Source: Bacillota bacterium (GTDB lineage Bacteria; Bacillota; Sulfobacillia; JAJZYS01; JAJYTV01). From it: 14,199 bases of DNA. A model generated the notes under the pieces. It was not told the DNA's origin, did not search any database, and saw nothing but the letters and a program-made list of their open reading frames with translations. The stretch spans positions 1-14,199 of the forward strand of contig JAKAPV010000046.1 in NCBI GenBank assembly GCA_021806845.1, written 5' to 3'. Both the position numbers and the translations under genes were made by a program. The number at the start of each line of letters is the position of its first letter. The first letter of the stretch is position 1. This document shows positions 1 to 6,848 of the stretch, piece after piece.

Positions 1-493
1 CGACGAAGCCCGCAAGTCGCGCGCGCCGCCCGAGCCATGTGATCTCGACCGGCAGCACCGATCCAGACGCCTGAGCGGTCCGCTGCCGGCGCGCGTAGGC
101 CTCGACGGCCAGCGCGAACAGCACGGCCGCCGCGGCGAGCGCAACCGCCGCCGCGAAGACGCCCGCCGGGTGGGTGATCGCGCTGACGAGCAGCGCGAGC
201 CCCGCCAGCACCGCGGCAAGCAGCAGCAGCACGCCGGTCTCGACCAGCGTCTGGCGCGGACCCCGCACGCGCCGTACGATGCGTACCATGGCGATCGCGG
301 CGAGGATCTCTCCGGCGGGACCGGTCAGCGCTGCCCATCCCGGCAGCACCGCAAGCGTCGCGTAAACGGCTCCGACCACCGCGCCCGCCCCGATCCGCCA
401 GTCGAGGCGCTGCAGGCGCACACGGGCTAAAGCTCCGAGCAAGAGCGCGTCCATCAGCAAATTGACGGCAAGGTACTGGTCGAGGTTGGGCAC
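1..493 (-). CDS. spoIIGA: Sigma-E processing peptidase SpoIIGA, N-terminal part (runs off the window edge)
   Basis: SpoIIGA is the membrane-bound aspartic protease that cleaves pro-sigma-E in the mother cell during sporulation. I translated this frame by hand. It opens with a GTG codon 8 bases after a GGGAGG-like Shine-Dalgarno stretch and gives 164 residues before the edge. The start reads NLDQYLAVNLLMDALLLGAL, matching the family pattern of an Asn, Phe/Leu and Met-Asp rich first helix. A second helix (GAGAVVGAVYATLAVLPGW) matches the family's typical GALxGAxYAxxxFLP segment. Further hydrophobic stretches lie near residues 53-63, 78-98 and 102-125, about five membrane segments in all. The last visible residues, VEITWLGRRARLAGFV, correspond to the strand leading into the family's catalytic DTGN motif, which would lie just outside. 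The position directly after ftsZ is the classical one in Bacillota, usually followed by sigE. A terminator separates it from ftsZ, so it should have its own promoter; I see no convincing -35/-10 pair or exact Spo0A box between 494 and 610. Confidence 0.88.
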   Translation of the reverse strand, partial: MPNLDQYLAVNLLMDALLLGALARVRLQRLDWRIGAGAVVGAVYATLAVLPGWAALTGPAGEILAAIAMVRIVRRVRGPRQTLVETGVLLLLAAVLAGLALLVSAITHPAGVFAAAVALAAAAVLFALAVEAYARRQRTAQASGSVLPVEITWLGRRARLAGFV

Positions 494-605
494 GCGCTCC
501 CCTCCCGTCACGCCATGGCTACGACCTTCCGGCTCGTCCTATGCTACGACGGGCGCATTGGCAGAAGTTGGCGGAACCAGGCGCGGCCCATGGCCGGTGG
601 GCAAC

Positions 606-643
606 AGAAAACGCCCCGGATCCCGTTTCGGGATCCGGGGCGT
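606..643 (-). terminator. Rho-independent terminator of the dcw operon, after ftsZ
   Basis: A perfect 15-base inverted repeat (611-625 with 629-643, loop of 3 to 5 bases) begins 18 bases after the ftsZ stop. Read on the minus strand the stem is followed by TTTTCTGTT. On the plus strand no T run follows, so it works in the ftsZ direction. It separates the constitutive division operon from the sporulation gene spoIIGA. Confidence 0.92.
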
Positions 644-661
644 CGGAATCGGACGGATGCG

Positions 662-1729
662 CTACTTGCGGCGCAGGAATTCGGGAATGTCGAGGTCGTT
701 CGGTGTGAAAGAGCGGAGTTCGATGTCGCCCTGTCGCGCGCTGGCGTGGCGCGAGGCGCTCGGGCCGCGGCCGTCCTGGCCGGGGAAGCCCGTCGCGATG
801 ACGGTGACCCGCACCCGGTCCCCCATCGACTCGTCGATGACGGCGCCGAAGATGATGTTCGCCTCGGGATCGACGGCCTGACTGATGATCTCCGCGGCGT
901 CGTTCACTTCAAAGAGCGTCAGTTCGGGACCGCCGGTGATGTTGAGGAGCACGCCGCGAGCGCCCTCGATCGACGTCTCGAGCAAGGGGCTCGAGATGGC
1001 GCCGCGGGCCGCGTCCTGGGCGCGGGACTCGCCGCCCGCGATGCCGATGCCCATGAGTGCCGAGCCTGTCTCGGACATGACCGTGCGGACGTCCGCGAAG
1101 TCGAGGTTGATCAGGCCCGGGACCATGATCAGGTCCGAAATTCCTTGGACTCCTTGGCGGAGCACGTCGTCCGCCATCCGGAACGCTTCGAGCACGCTCG
1201 TCTTTTTGTCGACGACCTGCAGAAGGCGGTCGTTCGGTATCGTGATCAGGGTGTCGACCTTCTGCCGGAGCTCTTCCGTGCCGCGCTGGGCGAAGCCCAT
1301 GCGCTTCGTGCCTTCGAACGTGAAGGGCTTCGTCACGACGCCGACGGTGAGGGCTCCCGCTTCCTTGGCCACCTCGGCGACGACCGGCGCGGCGCCCGTG
1401 CCCGTACCGCCGCCCATGCCTGCGGTGATGAAAATCATGTCAGCGCCCGCCAATGCCGAGAGCAGCTGCTCCCGGCTCTCTTCCGCGGCCTTCAGCCCAA
1501 CCTCGGGGTTCGCGCCCGCGCCGAGTCCCTTCGTCAGCTTCTCGCCGATCTGGATGCGCTGCCTGGCTTTCGAGCCGGCCAGGGCCTGGGCATCGGTGTT
1601 GACGGCGATAAAGTCCACGCCACGCAGGCCGGCGTCGATCATTCGGTTGACCGCGTTGTTGCCGCCGCCACCGACGCCGACCACTTTGATCACAGCAAAC
1701 TGGTCGAGGCTAGCGTCGAAATCCAGCAT
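662..1729 (-). CDS. ftsZ: Cell division protein FtsZ
   Basis: FtsZ is the tubulin-like GTPase whose filaments form the Z ring and guide septal wall synthesis. The 355-residue protein carries every landmark: the first nucleotide loop GGGGNNAVNRM (20-30), GAGANPEVG (70-78), the tubulin signature GGGTGTGAAP (106-115), NDRL (166-169), and the catalytic T7 loop around NLDFADVR (208-215). A short linker (about 316-338) leads to the C-terminal conserved peptide LDIPEFLRRK (346-355), the docking tail for FtsA, SepF, EzrA or ZapA-type partners. An in-frame start 13 codons upstream exists, but the ATG at 1729 has AGGGAGG seven bases ahead and gives the usual MLDFD-type N terminus, so I chose it. It is the last gene of the dcw block and lies 63 bases after sbp with no ftsA between, which is unusual for a Bacillota cluster. 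Confidence 0.97.
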   Translation of the reverse strand: MLDFDASLDQFAVIKVVGVGGGGNNAVNRMIDAGLRGVDFIAVNTDAQALAGSKARQRIQIGEKLTKGLGAGANPEVGLKAAEESREQLLSALAGADMIFITAGMGGGTGTGAAPVVAEVAKEAGALTVGVVTKPFTFEGTKRMGFAQRGTEELRQKVDTLITIPNDRLLQVVDKKTSVLEAFRMADDVLRQGVQGISDLIMVPGLINLDFADVRTVMSETGSALMGIGIAGGESRAQDAARGAISSPLLETSIEGARGVLLNITGGPELTLFEVNDAAEIISQAVDPEANIIFGAVIDESMGDRVRVTVIATGFPGQDGRGPSASRHASARQGDIELRSFTPNDLDIPEFLRRK

Positions 1730-1736
1730 CGGTGAA

Positions 1737-1743
1737 CCTCCCT
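1737..1743 (-). promoter_or_regulatory. Ribosome binding site deciding the ftsZ start
   Basis: AGGGAGG on the minus strand, seven bases before the ATG at 1729. It lies inside the reading frame extending upstream of that ATG, which argues against the longer start. Confidence 0.8.
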
Positions 1744-1771
1744 GACGGCTTGTCAAACGCAACTGCACCGT

Positions 1772-1790
1772 AAAAAGACGTGTACTTTTT
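1772..1790 (-). promoter_or_regulatory. A/T-rich inverted repeat in the sbp-ftsZ gap
   Basis: The 63-base gap before ftsZ holds one A/T-rich island in a very GC-rich neighbourhood: AAAAAG and CTTTTT arms around a seven-base centre. It lies 43-61 bases before the ftsZ ATG. It could be an operator, part of an internal ftsZ promoter, or a weak processing hairpin. No clear -35/-10 pair can be assigned; a TTGACA at 1750-1755 is too close to the start codon for its own promoter. The repeat is visible; its role is unknown. Confidence 0.35.
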
Positions 1791-1792
1791 CG

Positions 1793-2164
1793 CTAGACGC
1801 CTGGGTTTCCCTGCCTTGCCGCACGGCGCTTGCGCCACTGATCGAGGATCTGCCTGCGGATCGCCCCAAGATTCTGGAAAATGCGGTATCCGAAGGCAAA
1901 CAAGGCGGCGTAGTAGAGCTCTACGCCCAGCCGGTCTCCCACGTAGGTCAGCCCGGCAGCGAGGATTCCATTGACAAAGAAGCCGGACGCGAATACCGAA
2001 AAGTCGAACCGGTCGTCGAGCGCCGCGCTGAGGCCGCCGAACGCGGCGTCCATCGCCGCGAGGAGCGCAACCGCGAGGTAGCGGGCCCAGATCAGCGGAA
2101 TGCTGAGCGGCATCAGCGCTCCCACCAGCACGCCGAAGACGAGGGCGATGGCGAAATACCACAC
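1793..2164 (-). CDS. sbp: Small basic protein Sbp (DUF1290 family)
   Basis: A 123-residue integral membrane protein of the DUF1290/Sbp family, a regular member of Bacillota and actinobacterial division clusters just ahead of ftsA/ftsZ; its biochemical role is not established. Hydrophobic segments lie near 3-20, 25-46, 57-77 and 82-98. Family hallmarks are clear: the ALDxxFGGxxAxxxxxFD-like stretch (AAMDAAFGGLSAALDDRFD, 36-54), SGFFVNGILAAGLTYVGDRL (60-79) and FGYRIFQNLGAIRR (91-104). The tail (105-123) is basic, QWRKRRAARQ, explaining the name. The start is GTG, six bases after the stop of the DUF881 gene and preceded by an AAGGGGTAGG Shine-Dalgarno-like stretch, so translation is probably coupled. 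The length fits the family. Confidence 0.93.
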   Translation of the reverse strand: MWYFAIALVFGVLVGALMPLSIPLIWARYLAVALLAAMDAAFGGLSAALDDRFDFSVFASGFFVNGILAAGLTYVGDRLGVELYYAALFAFGYRIFQNLGAIRRQILDQWRKRRAARQGNPGV

Positions 2165-2170
2165 TGCGAC

Positions 2171-2851
2171 CTACCCCTTCCCCACACGCTGCGCCGGGAC
2201 ATAGGCAGGAACCGTCACGCGGCGGCTCTCGTGCAGGTTGATCTGGATGCCGTAGAGCGACAGCAGCGTGATCTCCCCCGTCGGCCCTTGCAGGGATTTC
2301 ACGAGGGCGCTCGGCTTGCCGACGGCGAGGATGGTCACCGGGATGCTCGTCCGTACGCCGCCGACCGAAACGACCGCGCCGGCGCAGTGCACGTCCGTCG
2401 TCGCGACGAGGCGGAGTCCGTTCAGCGAGATCGCCTTTGCCCCCGCGGAGTTGAGGTCGTTGATCACCGCGATCAGATCCTGGTCATGCAGGACGTACTC
2501 ATTCGGGTCTACGCCGAACTGCGTCGGCAACGTGCTGTCGTTGAGCGTCAGCACGATGCCTGCCCCCGTGTAGGGCGTGAGCCCCGCCGCCCGCCTGGCC
2601 GCAGCCAGTTCCCCCTGCGTCGCCTTCAGCGCGGCGGCGGCGACCGTGGGCGGGGGCGAACTGCGCAGGCTGCGCAGCTCCGCCGTGAGCGCCGCGTGTG
2701 CATCCTCGCGCTGCTGCAGCAGCTTGGCCATCGCAACGAAGCGCTCGTAGGGCAGGTTCTGCCCCAGGCTCCACTGGACATGCAGTTCCATGCCCAGGAA
2801 GAGTCCGATGGCGATGCCGACGATCGCCACGAGTGGGCCGTATGCCTTCAC
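2171..2851 (-). CDS. DUF881 family membrane-anchored protein (YlxW/YlxX-like)
   Basis: A 226-residue protein of the DUF881 family, found in Bacillota and Actinobacteria next to sbp and ftsQ. The function is not known; the genomic link suggests a division or envelope role. It has one N-terminal membrane segment (about 6-22), a predicted coiled coil (about 37-90, ending AAARRAAGLTPYTG) and an outside domain. Family signatures are seen at GAGIVLTLNDS (96-106), VLHDQDLIAVINDLNSAGA (120-138) and AISLNGLRLVATTDVHCAG (140-158), followed by VPVTILAVGKP-like strands. The start GTG at 2851 overlaps the ftsQ stop by four bases (GTGA), so translation is coupled to ftsQ. A reading frame continues upstream but there it only shadows ftsQ. 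B. subtilis has two DUF881 genes at this place; here there is one. Confidence 0.9.
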   Translation of the reverse strand: MKAYGPLVAIVGIAIGLFLGMELHVQWSLGQNLPYERFVAMAKLLQQREDAHAALTAELRSLRSSPPPTVAAAALKATQGELAAARRAAGLTPYTGAGIVLTLNDSTLPTQFGVDPNEYVLHDQDLIAVINDLNSAGAKAISLNGLRLVATTDVHCAGAVVSVGGVRTSIPVTILAVGKPSALVKSLQGPTGEITLLSLYGIQINLHESRRVTVPAYVPAQRVGKG

Positions 2852-3582
2852 TTGCGCAACACCACCAGGGGTCTTTGCGGCAACCGCAGGTCGATGGAGG
2901 CAGCGACCACTTGGCGCCTCTGCAGCGCCGCGAGGATCGCCTCGAGTTCTGCCAGCGTTTTCCTGGTGTTCGCCGCGGGCGGCCAGAAGACCTCCGTGCC
3001 GGACGGCAAATAGATCTGTGGCGTCGTTCCAGGTACAACTTCCGATACGGTAAACCCTGCCTCGTGCAGCGAAAATGCGAGGGCGGCCGCCGCGGCGGCC
3101 GCTTGCGGCAGGTCGGCGTACGGGTGCACCAGGGACGCCGCCACCCCCTGCAGCACCGGCAATCCGCTGTTTTGGGGTTCCTTGCCGAGAACGCGCCCCG
3201 TCCGGTCCACGCCGTACAGGCTGCCGCCCACGCCCGCCGCCACCACCACCGGGCTGCGGTACGAGACGGTCAGCACGAGCCGATCCGGCCACTGCCGCTC
3301 AAAGGCAGCGGTCGCGAGGTAGCGCGCCTTCTGCAGGAGCTGCTCGTCCGCAGCGGCGGTCCGCACCGAAAAGAGCGGCACGCCGAACCGGAGCCCGCTC
3401 AGCCGCCAAAGGCCTTGCGGCCCGCCCCGTACCGCCACATGATGCAGGCGGAAAAATGGCCCTTCCAGCACCTCGAATACCGCTGCAAGCGCGGCGAGGA
3501 GCGCGAGGACCGCAAGCAGGCGTTTCGGGCGCAGACGGCGGCGCCGTGCCGGACGCACGACGCGAAATCTCCGCTGGGCCAA
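2848..3582 (-). CDS. ftsQ: Cell division protein FtsQ/DivIB
   Basis: FtsQ/DivIB is the bitopic membrane protein that joins FtsL and FtsB/DivIC in the divisome and controls septal synthesis. The 244-residue protein has a very basic cytoplasmic tail (1-21), a membrane segment (about 22-38), a POTRA domain (about 43-110: FFRLHHVAVRG, then LWRLSGLRFGVPLFSV, ARYLATAAFERQWPDRLVLTV) and a beta domain with YGVDRTGRVL (123-132) and SIDLRLPQRPLVV (229-241). The RxWPxxLxxxVxxRxP pattern at about 96-111 is the family hallmark. The start is TTG with GAGGGG seven bases ahead; an alternative GTG at codon 9 lacks a better site. It follows murG after 75 bases with no murC or murB between, and overlaps the DUF881 gene by GTGA. 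Confidence 0.9.
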   Translation of the reverse strand: MAQRRFRVVRPARRRRLRPKRLLAVLALLAALAAVFEVLEGPFFRLHHVAVRGGPQGLWRLSGLRFGVPLFSVRTAAADEQLLQKARYLATAAFERQWPDRLVLTVSYRSPVVVAAGVGGSLYGVDRTGRVLGKEPQNSGLPVLQGVAASLVHPYADLPQAAAAAAALAFSLHEAGFTVSEVVPGTTPQIYLPSGTEVFWPPAANTRKTLAELEAILAALQRRQVVAASIDLRLPQRPLVVLRK

Positions 3583-3657
3583 GGCTCGTCCCCTCTCGAC
3601 CGATCGCTAGCCATCCGTGCCGGCCCGTCGCGGTAAAGAACGCACTGACATTCGCTC

Positions 3658-4740
3658 CTACCTGGCGGCGCTCCTCCTGTGCAGGACGCGCTCGACCTCG
3701 CGTGCCGCGGCCGCGGCCGCATCCCGTCTGCCGAGCGCCTGCGCCGCCTGTGCCATGGCGGTGCGCCGCCCGGGTTCGCGCATGAGCGCCGAGAGTGTCT
3801 CCCAGAGGGAATCCGGCGTCAGGTCCCGCTCCTCGAGCAGCAGCGCTGCTCCCGCGTCGGCCAGCAGGCGCGCGTTGTCCACCTGGTGTACGGCGGGATT
3901 CGGCAGCGGCACCAGCACCGAGGGCAGGCCCGCCACCGTGATCTCGGCGCAGGTCATGGCGCCGGCGCGCCCGATGAAGATGTCGGCCGCCGCGAGCACG
4001 TCGTCCATCTGCCAGAAGTACGGCTGGATGTGGAGCCGCCCGCCCTGACGGCCGGACCACCGCTCGTACTCCTTCTGCCCCGTGGCGAGCAGGATCTCCT
4101 CGCCCTCCGCCAGCCGGTCGCCGATCGCGAAGACCGCCTCGTTCAGGGCCCGTGCGCCCTGGCTGCCTCCCGTGACGGCGACGAGCACAGAGTCGGGCGA
4201 GAAGCCGAGTGCCTCGCGGGCAGCCAGGCGCTCCGTCCCGCCGATTTGTCTCACCGGGACGCCCGTCACGACGGTACGCACCTGCAGCTCCAGCGGCAGC
4301 TTGCTCCGCGCGGCCTCGAAACCGACCAGGATGCGATCGGCGCGACCCATCAGCAGCCGGTTCGCGAGGCCCGGTGTCGCGTTTGGCTCGATCAGCACCA
4401 GCGGCACCCGCCGCCAGCGCGCGGCGAGCGCAACCGGAAAGGCGGCGTAGCCACCGGAGGAGAGGACGACATCGGGGCGCAGGCGCCCGAGCAGCCGCCA
4501 CGCCGAGAGCGAGCCGCGGGCTGTGCGCAGCACCCCCCTAAGGCGCTGCGCTGGACTCTTTCCAGACACCCCGCCGGCGGGGACGGGATAGAAGGGCAGC
4601 CCCGCTCGCGGCACGATGCGCGCCTCGAGGCCCGTCGGCGTGCCTGCGTAGCTGCACTGCCAGTCCGGGGCTGCCGCCGCGACGGCGAGCAGCGGGTAGA
4701 TATGCCCGCCGGTTCCCCCGCCGGCCAACAGCACGCGCAT
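3658..4740 (-). CDS. murG: UDP-GlcNAc:lipid I N-acetylglucosaminyltransferase MurG
   Basis: MurG adds GlcNAc to lipid I to make lipid II at the inner face of the membrane. The 360-residue GT28/GT-B enzyme shows the N-terminal loop GGGTGGHIYP (7-16), a second Gly loop SSGGYAAFPV (94-103), the interdomain GGSQGA (191-196), and the UDP-GlcNAc-binding region GRAGAMTCAEI (257-267) and LPNPAVHQVDNA (279-290). The start ATG overlaps the ftsW stop (TGATG), so the two are translationally coupled. A variation: the usual HEQNxxPG is IEPNATPG here (117-124), keeping Glu, Asn and Pro-Gly but not His and Gln. The length is normal. The next gene, ftsQ, follows after 75 bases. Confidence 0.96.
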   Translation of the reverse strand: MRVLLAGGGTGGHIYPLLAVAAAAPDWQCSYAGTPTGLEARIVPRAGLPFYPVPAGGVSGKSPAQRLRGVLRTARGSLSAWRLLGRLRPDVVLSSGGYAAFPVALAARWRRVPLVLIEPNATPGLANRLLMGRADRILVGFEAARSKLPLELQVRTVVTGVPVRQIGGTERLAAREALGFSPDSVLVAVTGGSQGARALNEAVFAIGDRLAEGEEILLATGQKEYERWSGRQGGRLHIQPYFWQMDDVLAAADIFIGRAGAMTCAEITVAGLPSVLVPLPNPAVHQVDNARLLADAGAALLLEERDLTPDSLWETLSALMREPGRRTAMAQAAQALGRRDAAAAAAREVERVLHRRSAAR

Positions 4741-5834
4741 CAGACGGCCACCCTCTGGCGGGAGACGTTCAGCAGCACGCCGACGCCGGCGAGCGCAAAG
4801 AGCAGGGAGGATCCTCCGTAGGAGATGAGGGGCAAGGGCACGCCGGTGATCGGCATGGATGCCGTCACGACGGCGATGTTCAGCAGGGCCTGCACCGCGA
4901 TCATCGCGGTGATGCCGGTCGCGAGCAGTGCGCCGAAGCGGTCCGGGGCCAGCATTGCGACCCGCAGCCCCCGCACGGTGAGCAGGAAAAAGAGCGCGAT
5001 GACCACTGCGGCGCCGATCAGGCCGAGTTCCTCCCCCACGATCGCGAAGATGAAGTCCGTGTGCTGTTCGGGCAGGTAGAAGTATTTCAGCGCACCTTGC
5101 CCGAGTCCCACGCCGAAGAGCCCCCCCGAACCCAGCGCGTAGAGTGATTGGATGATGTGATAGCCGGACCCCAGCGGATCTTTGCTCGGGTCGAGGAATG
5201 CGAGGAAACGCTGCATGCGGTACGGCGCGATCGCGATCAGCACGCCGACGAGCGGGATGAAGGAGGCGATCACCCCGCCGAGCTGGACGCCGTTGACGCC
5301 GGCGGTGAAGAGCATCGCCATGACCGTCCCCGTCAGCGCGAGCGCGGTGCCGAGGTCTGGCTCCCGCACGATCAAACCGGCGATCACGGCGAGGATGCCG
5401 AGCGGCGCCAGAATGCCGTGCGTGAAGCTCCGGATCCTGCGTTCCGTCGCGAGCCGCTTCGCGAACAGGAGCACGAGGGAGAATTTCGCCATCTCAGACG
5501 GCTGGAAGAGAAGGCTCCCGAAGCCGAGCCAGCGCCGCGCACCGTTGATGTCCTTGCCGATGTGCGGCACGAGCACGAGCACGAGAAGGGCGAACGTGCC
5601 CCAGGCGATCGGCTCGGCGTACCGCAGCAGCAGATGGTAGTCGATGCGCGCCAAGCCGAACAGCAGGACGAGCCCCAGGCCCGCCCAGATCATCTGTCGC
5701 TCGAGGTAGTAGAACGGGTTGTGGTTTACGACCGATGCCTCGACAGACGAGGCGGAGAACACCATGACAATTCCGAAGCCAAGCAAGACCAGAACGGCGG
5801 CGAGCAGAGGATGGTCCATCGCGCGTCTTGGCAA
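4740..5834 (-). CDS. ftsW: Septal peptidoglycan polymerase FtsW (SEDS family; SpoVE-like)
   Basis: FtsW is the SEDS glycosyltransferase that polymerises lipid II at the septum with its class B PBP partner. The 364-residue protein has about ten membrane segments. Conserved motifs are NGARRWL (97-103), QPSEMAKFS (111-119), REPDLGTA (157-164), LGSGYHIIQS (221-230), LPEQHTDFIFAIVGEELG (254-271) and PLPLISYGGSS (333-343). Asp260 in HTDF corresponds to the catalytic aspartate of the family. Position between mraY and murG is that of B. subtilis spoVE, but with only one SEDS gene in the cluster I cannot tell vegetative FtsW from sporulation SpoVE. I chose the TTG at 5834 because GGGAGG lies nine bases ahead; the ATG five codons later (5819) has no good site. 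It overlaps murG (TGATG) and lies 57 bases after mraY, where murD would be expected. Confidence 0.95.
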   Translation of the reverse strand: MPRRAMDHPLLAAVLVLLGFGIVMVFSASSVEASVVNHNPFYYLERQMIWAGLGLVLLFGLARIDYHLLLRYAEPIAWGTFALLVLVLVPHIGKDINGARRWLGFGSLLFQPSEMAKFSLVLLFAKRLATERRIRSFTHGILAPLGILAVIAGLIVREPDLGTALALTGTVMAMLFTAGVNGVQLGGVIASFIPLVGVLIAIAPYRMQRFLAFLDPSKDPLGSGYHIIQSLYALGSGGLFGVGLGQGALKYFYLPEQHTDFIFAIVGEELGLIGAAVVIALFFLLTVRGLRVAMLAPDRFGALLATGITAMIAVQALLNIAVVTASMPITGVPLPLISYGGSSLLFALAGVGVLLNVSRQRVAV

Positions 5835-5843
5835 GCCGCACCG

Positions 5844-5849
5844 CCTCCC
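5844..5849 (-). promoter_or_regulatory. Ribosome binding site supporting the TTG start of ftsW
   Basis: GGGAGG on the minus strand, nine bases before the TTG at 5834. The nearest ATG (5819) lies 24 bases from it and has only a weak AAGACG ahead. Confidence 0.65.
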
Positions 5850-5891
5850 AATCCACCCGGGGAAAGATCTATATGCCGAACTCCCTCGCGC

Positions 5892-6848
5892 TCACGCCCA
5901 AAACGCGATGTACGCGAGGACAGCCGATGCGATGCCTAGCAGCCAAAAGCGGTGCACCACCGCCGTCTCGCGCAGGCCGCCGAGCTCGAAGTGGTGGTGG
6001 AGGGGGGCCATGCGCAGGAGGCGTCGCTTGGTGCGCCGGAAGAAGATGACCTGTACGGCGACGGACAGCGCCTCGAGCACGAACACGAGTCCTGCGATCG
6101 GCAAGAGCAGTTCCTGCCGCAGCAGAACCGCCACCGAAGCCAGCGCCCCGCCGAGGGCGAACGACCCGACATCCCCCATGAACACCCGCGCGGGATGGAG
6201 GTTGAAGTAGAGGAAACCCCCCACGGCGCCGGCGATCGCGAGGCAGAATGTGGCAATCCCGAAGGTCCCTTGGCCGATCGCGAGCAGAGCGAAGAGTCCC
6301 GCCGCGATCATGCCGAGGCCTCCCGCGAGGCCGTCGAGGCCGTCGGTCAGGTTGACGGCGTTCGTCGTCGCGACGGCCACCAGCACGACCAGCAGGATGA
6401 ATGCGGTCGGCGAAAGGTGCAGCAGGGTTGCGCTGAACGGCACGCGCACCGAGGTGCCCACATTCAGCGGTCCGATCGCCAGGAGCGCGAGCGCGAGGCC
6501 CGCGGCGATCCCCAGGCCCAGCTTGGTGCGCGCGCGCACGCCGAGCGCCCTGCGGAAGCGGACCTTGAGCACGTCGTCCGCCAGACCGATGAGTCCGTTC
6601 GCCCAGGTGAACCCGACGGCGGCCCAGGCGAGGTCGTCCCGCGGACTGAAGGCGAGCGTTGCGACGGTCGCGGCGATGAGAAAGATCAGCCCGCCCATCG
6701 TCGGCGTGCCGGACTTCTGCAGGTGCGTCTGCGGTCCGTCGGCGCGCACAATCTGCCCAAGGCGCAGGCGCTGCAGCGCCGGGATGGCGATGGGGCCGAG
6801 GCCGAGCGCGATCACAAAGCCGAGACCAAGCGACCAGAGCGGGCTCAC
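5892..6848 (-). CDS. mraY: Phospho-N-acetylmuramoyl-pentapeptide-transferase MraY
   Basis: MraY transfers phospho-MurNAc-pentapeptide from UDP to undecaprenyl phosphate, making lipid I. The 318-residue polytopic protein (about ten membrane segments) has the family motifs HLQKSGTPTMGG (42-53), the Asp-Asp pair in GLADDVLKV (88-96), NLTDGLDGLAGG (166-177), the active site Asp of MGDVGSFALGG (224-234) and PLHHHFELGG (282-291). The start is GTG, overlapping the murF stop by four bases (GTGA), so translation is coupled to murF. The enzyme belongs to the polyprenyl-phosphate N-acetylhexosamine-1-phosphate transferase superfamily, but the PLHHHFELGG loop separates MraY from WecA/TagO types. The length is normal. 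Next downstream is ftsW after 57 bases; murD is not present. Confidence 0.96.
   Translation of the reverse strand: MSPLWSLGLGFVIALGLGPIAIPALQRLRLGQIVRADGPQTHLQKSGTPTMGGLIFLIAATVATLAFSPRDDLAWAAVGFTWANGLIGLADDVLKVRFRRALGVRARTKLGLGIAAGLALALLAIGPLNVGTSVRVPFSATLLHLSPTAFILLVVLVAVATTNAVNLTDGLDGLAGGLGMIAAGLFALLAIGQGTFGIATFCLAIAGAVGGFLYFNLHPARVFMGDVGSFALGGALASVAVLLRQELLLPIAGLVFVLEALSVAVQVIFFRRTKRRLLRMAPLHHHFELGGLRETAVVHRFWLLGIASAVLAYIAFWA

Noticed and set aside
170..430. Plus-strand frames at the left edge
   Set aside because: They lie opposite the SpoIIGA membrane domain, which matches its family well; no ribosome site or motif supports them.
515..1735. Long plus-strand frame of 406 codons opposite ftsZ
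   Set aside because: It is an antisense shadow produced by high GC at third codon positions; its composition is rich in Arg, Asp and Ala with no recognisable domain.
1750..1755. TTGACA as a -35 box for ftsZ
   Set aside because: A -10 box 17 bases on would fall on the start codon region, and no TATAAT-like sequence is there.
3299..4501. 400-codon minus-strand frame overlapping murG and ftsQ
   Set aside because: Low-complexity Arg/Ala/Gly translation in another frame of two clearly identified genes.
5835..5891. CATATAGA-like sigma-E -10 ahead of ftsW/spoVE
   Set aside because: No matching -35 element at 14-15 bases upstream; the A/T patch alone does not support a promoter.
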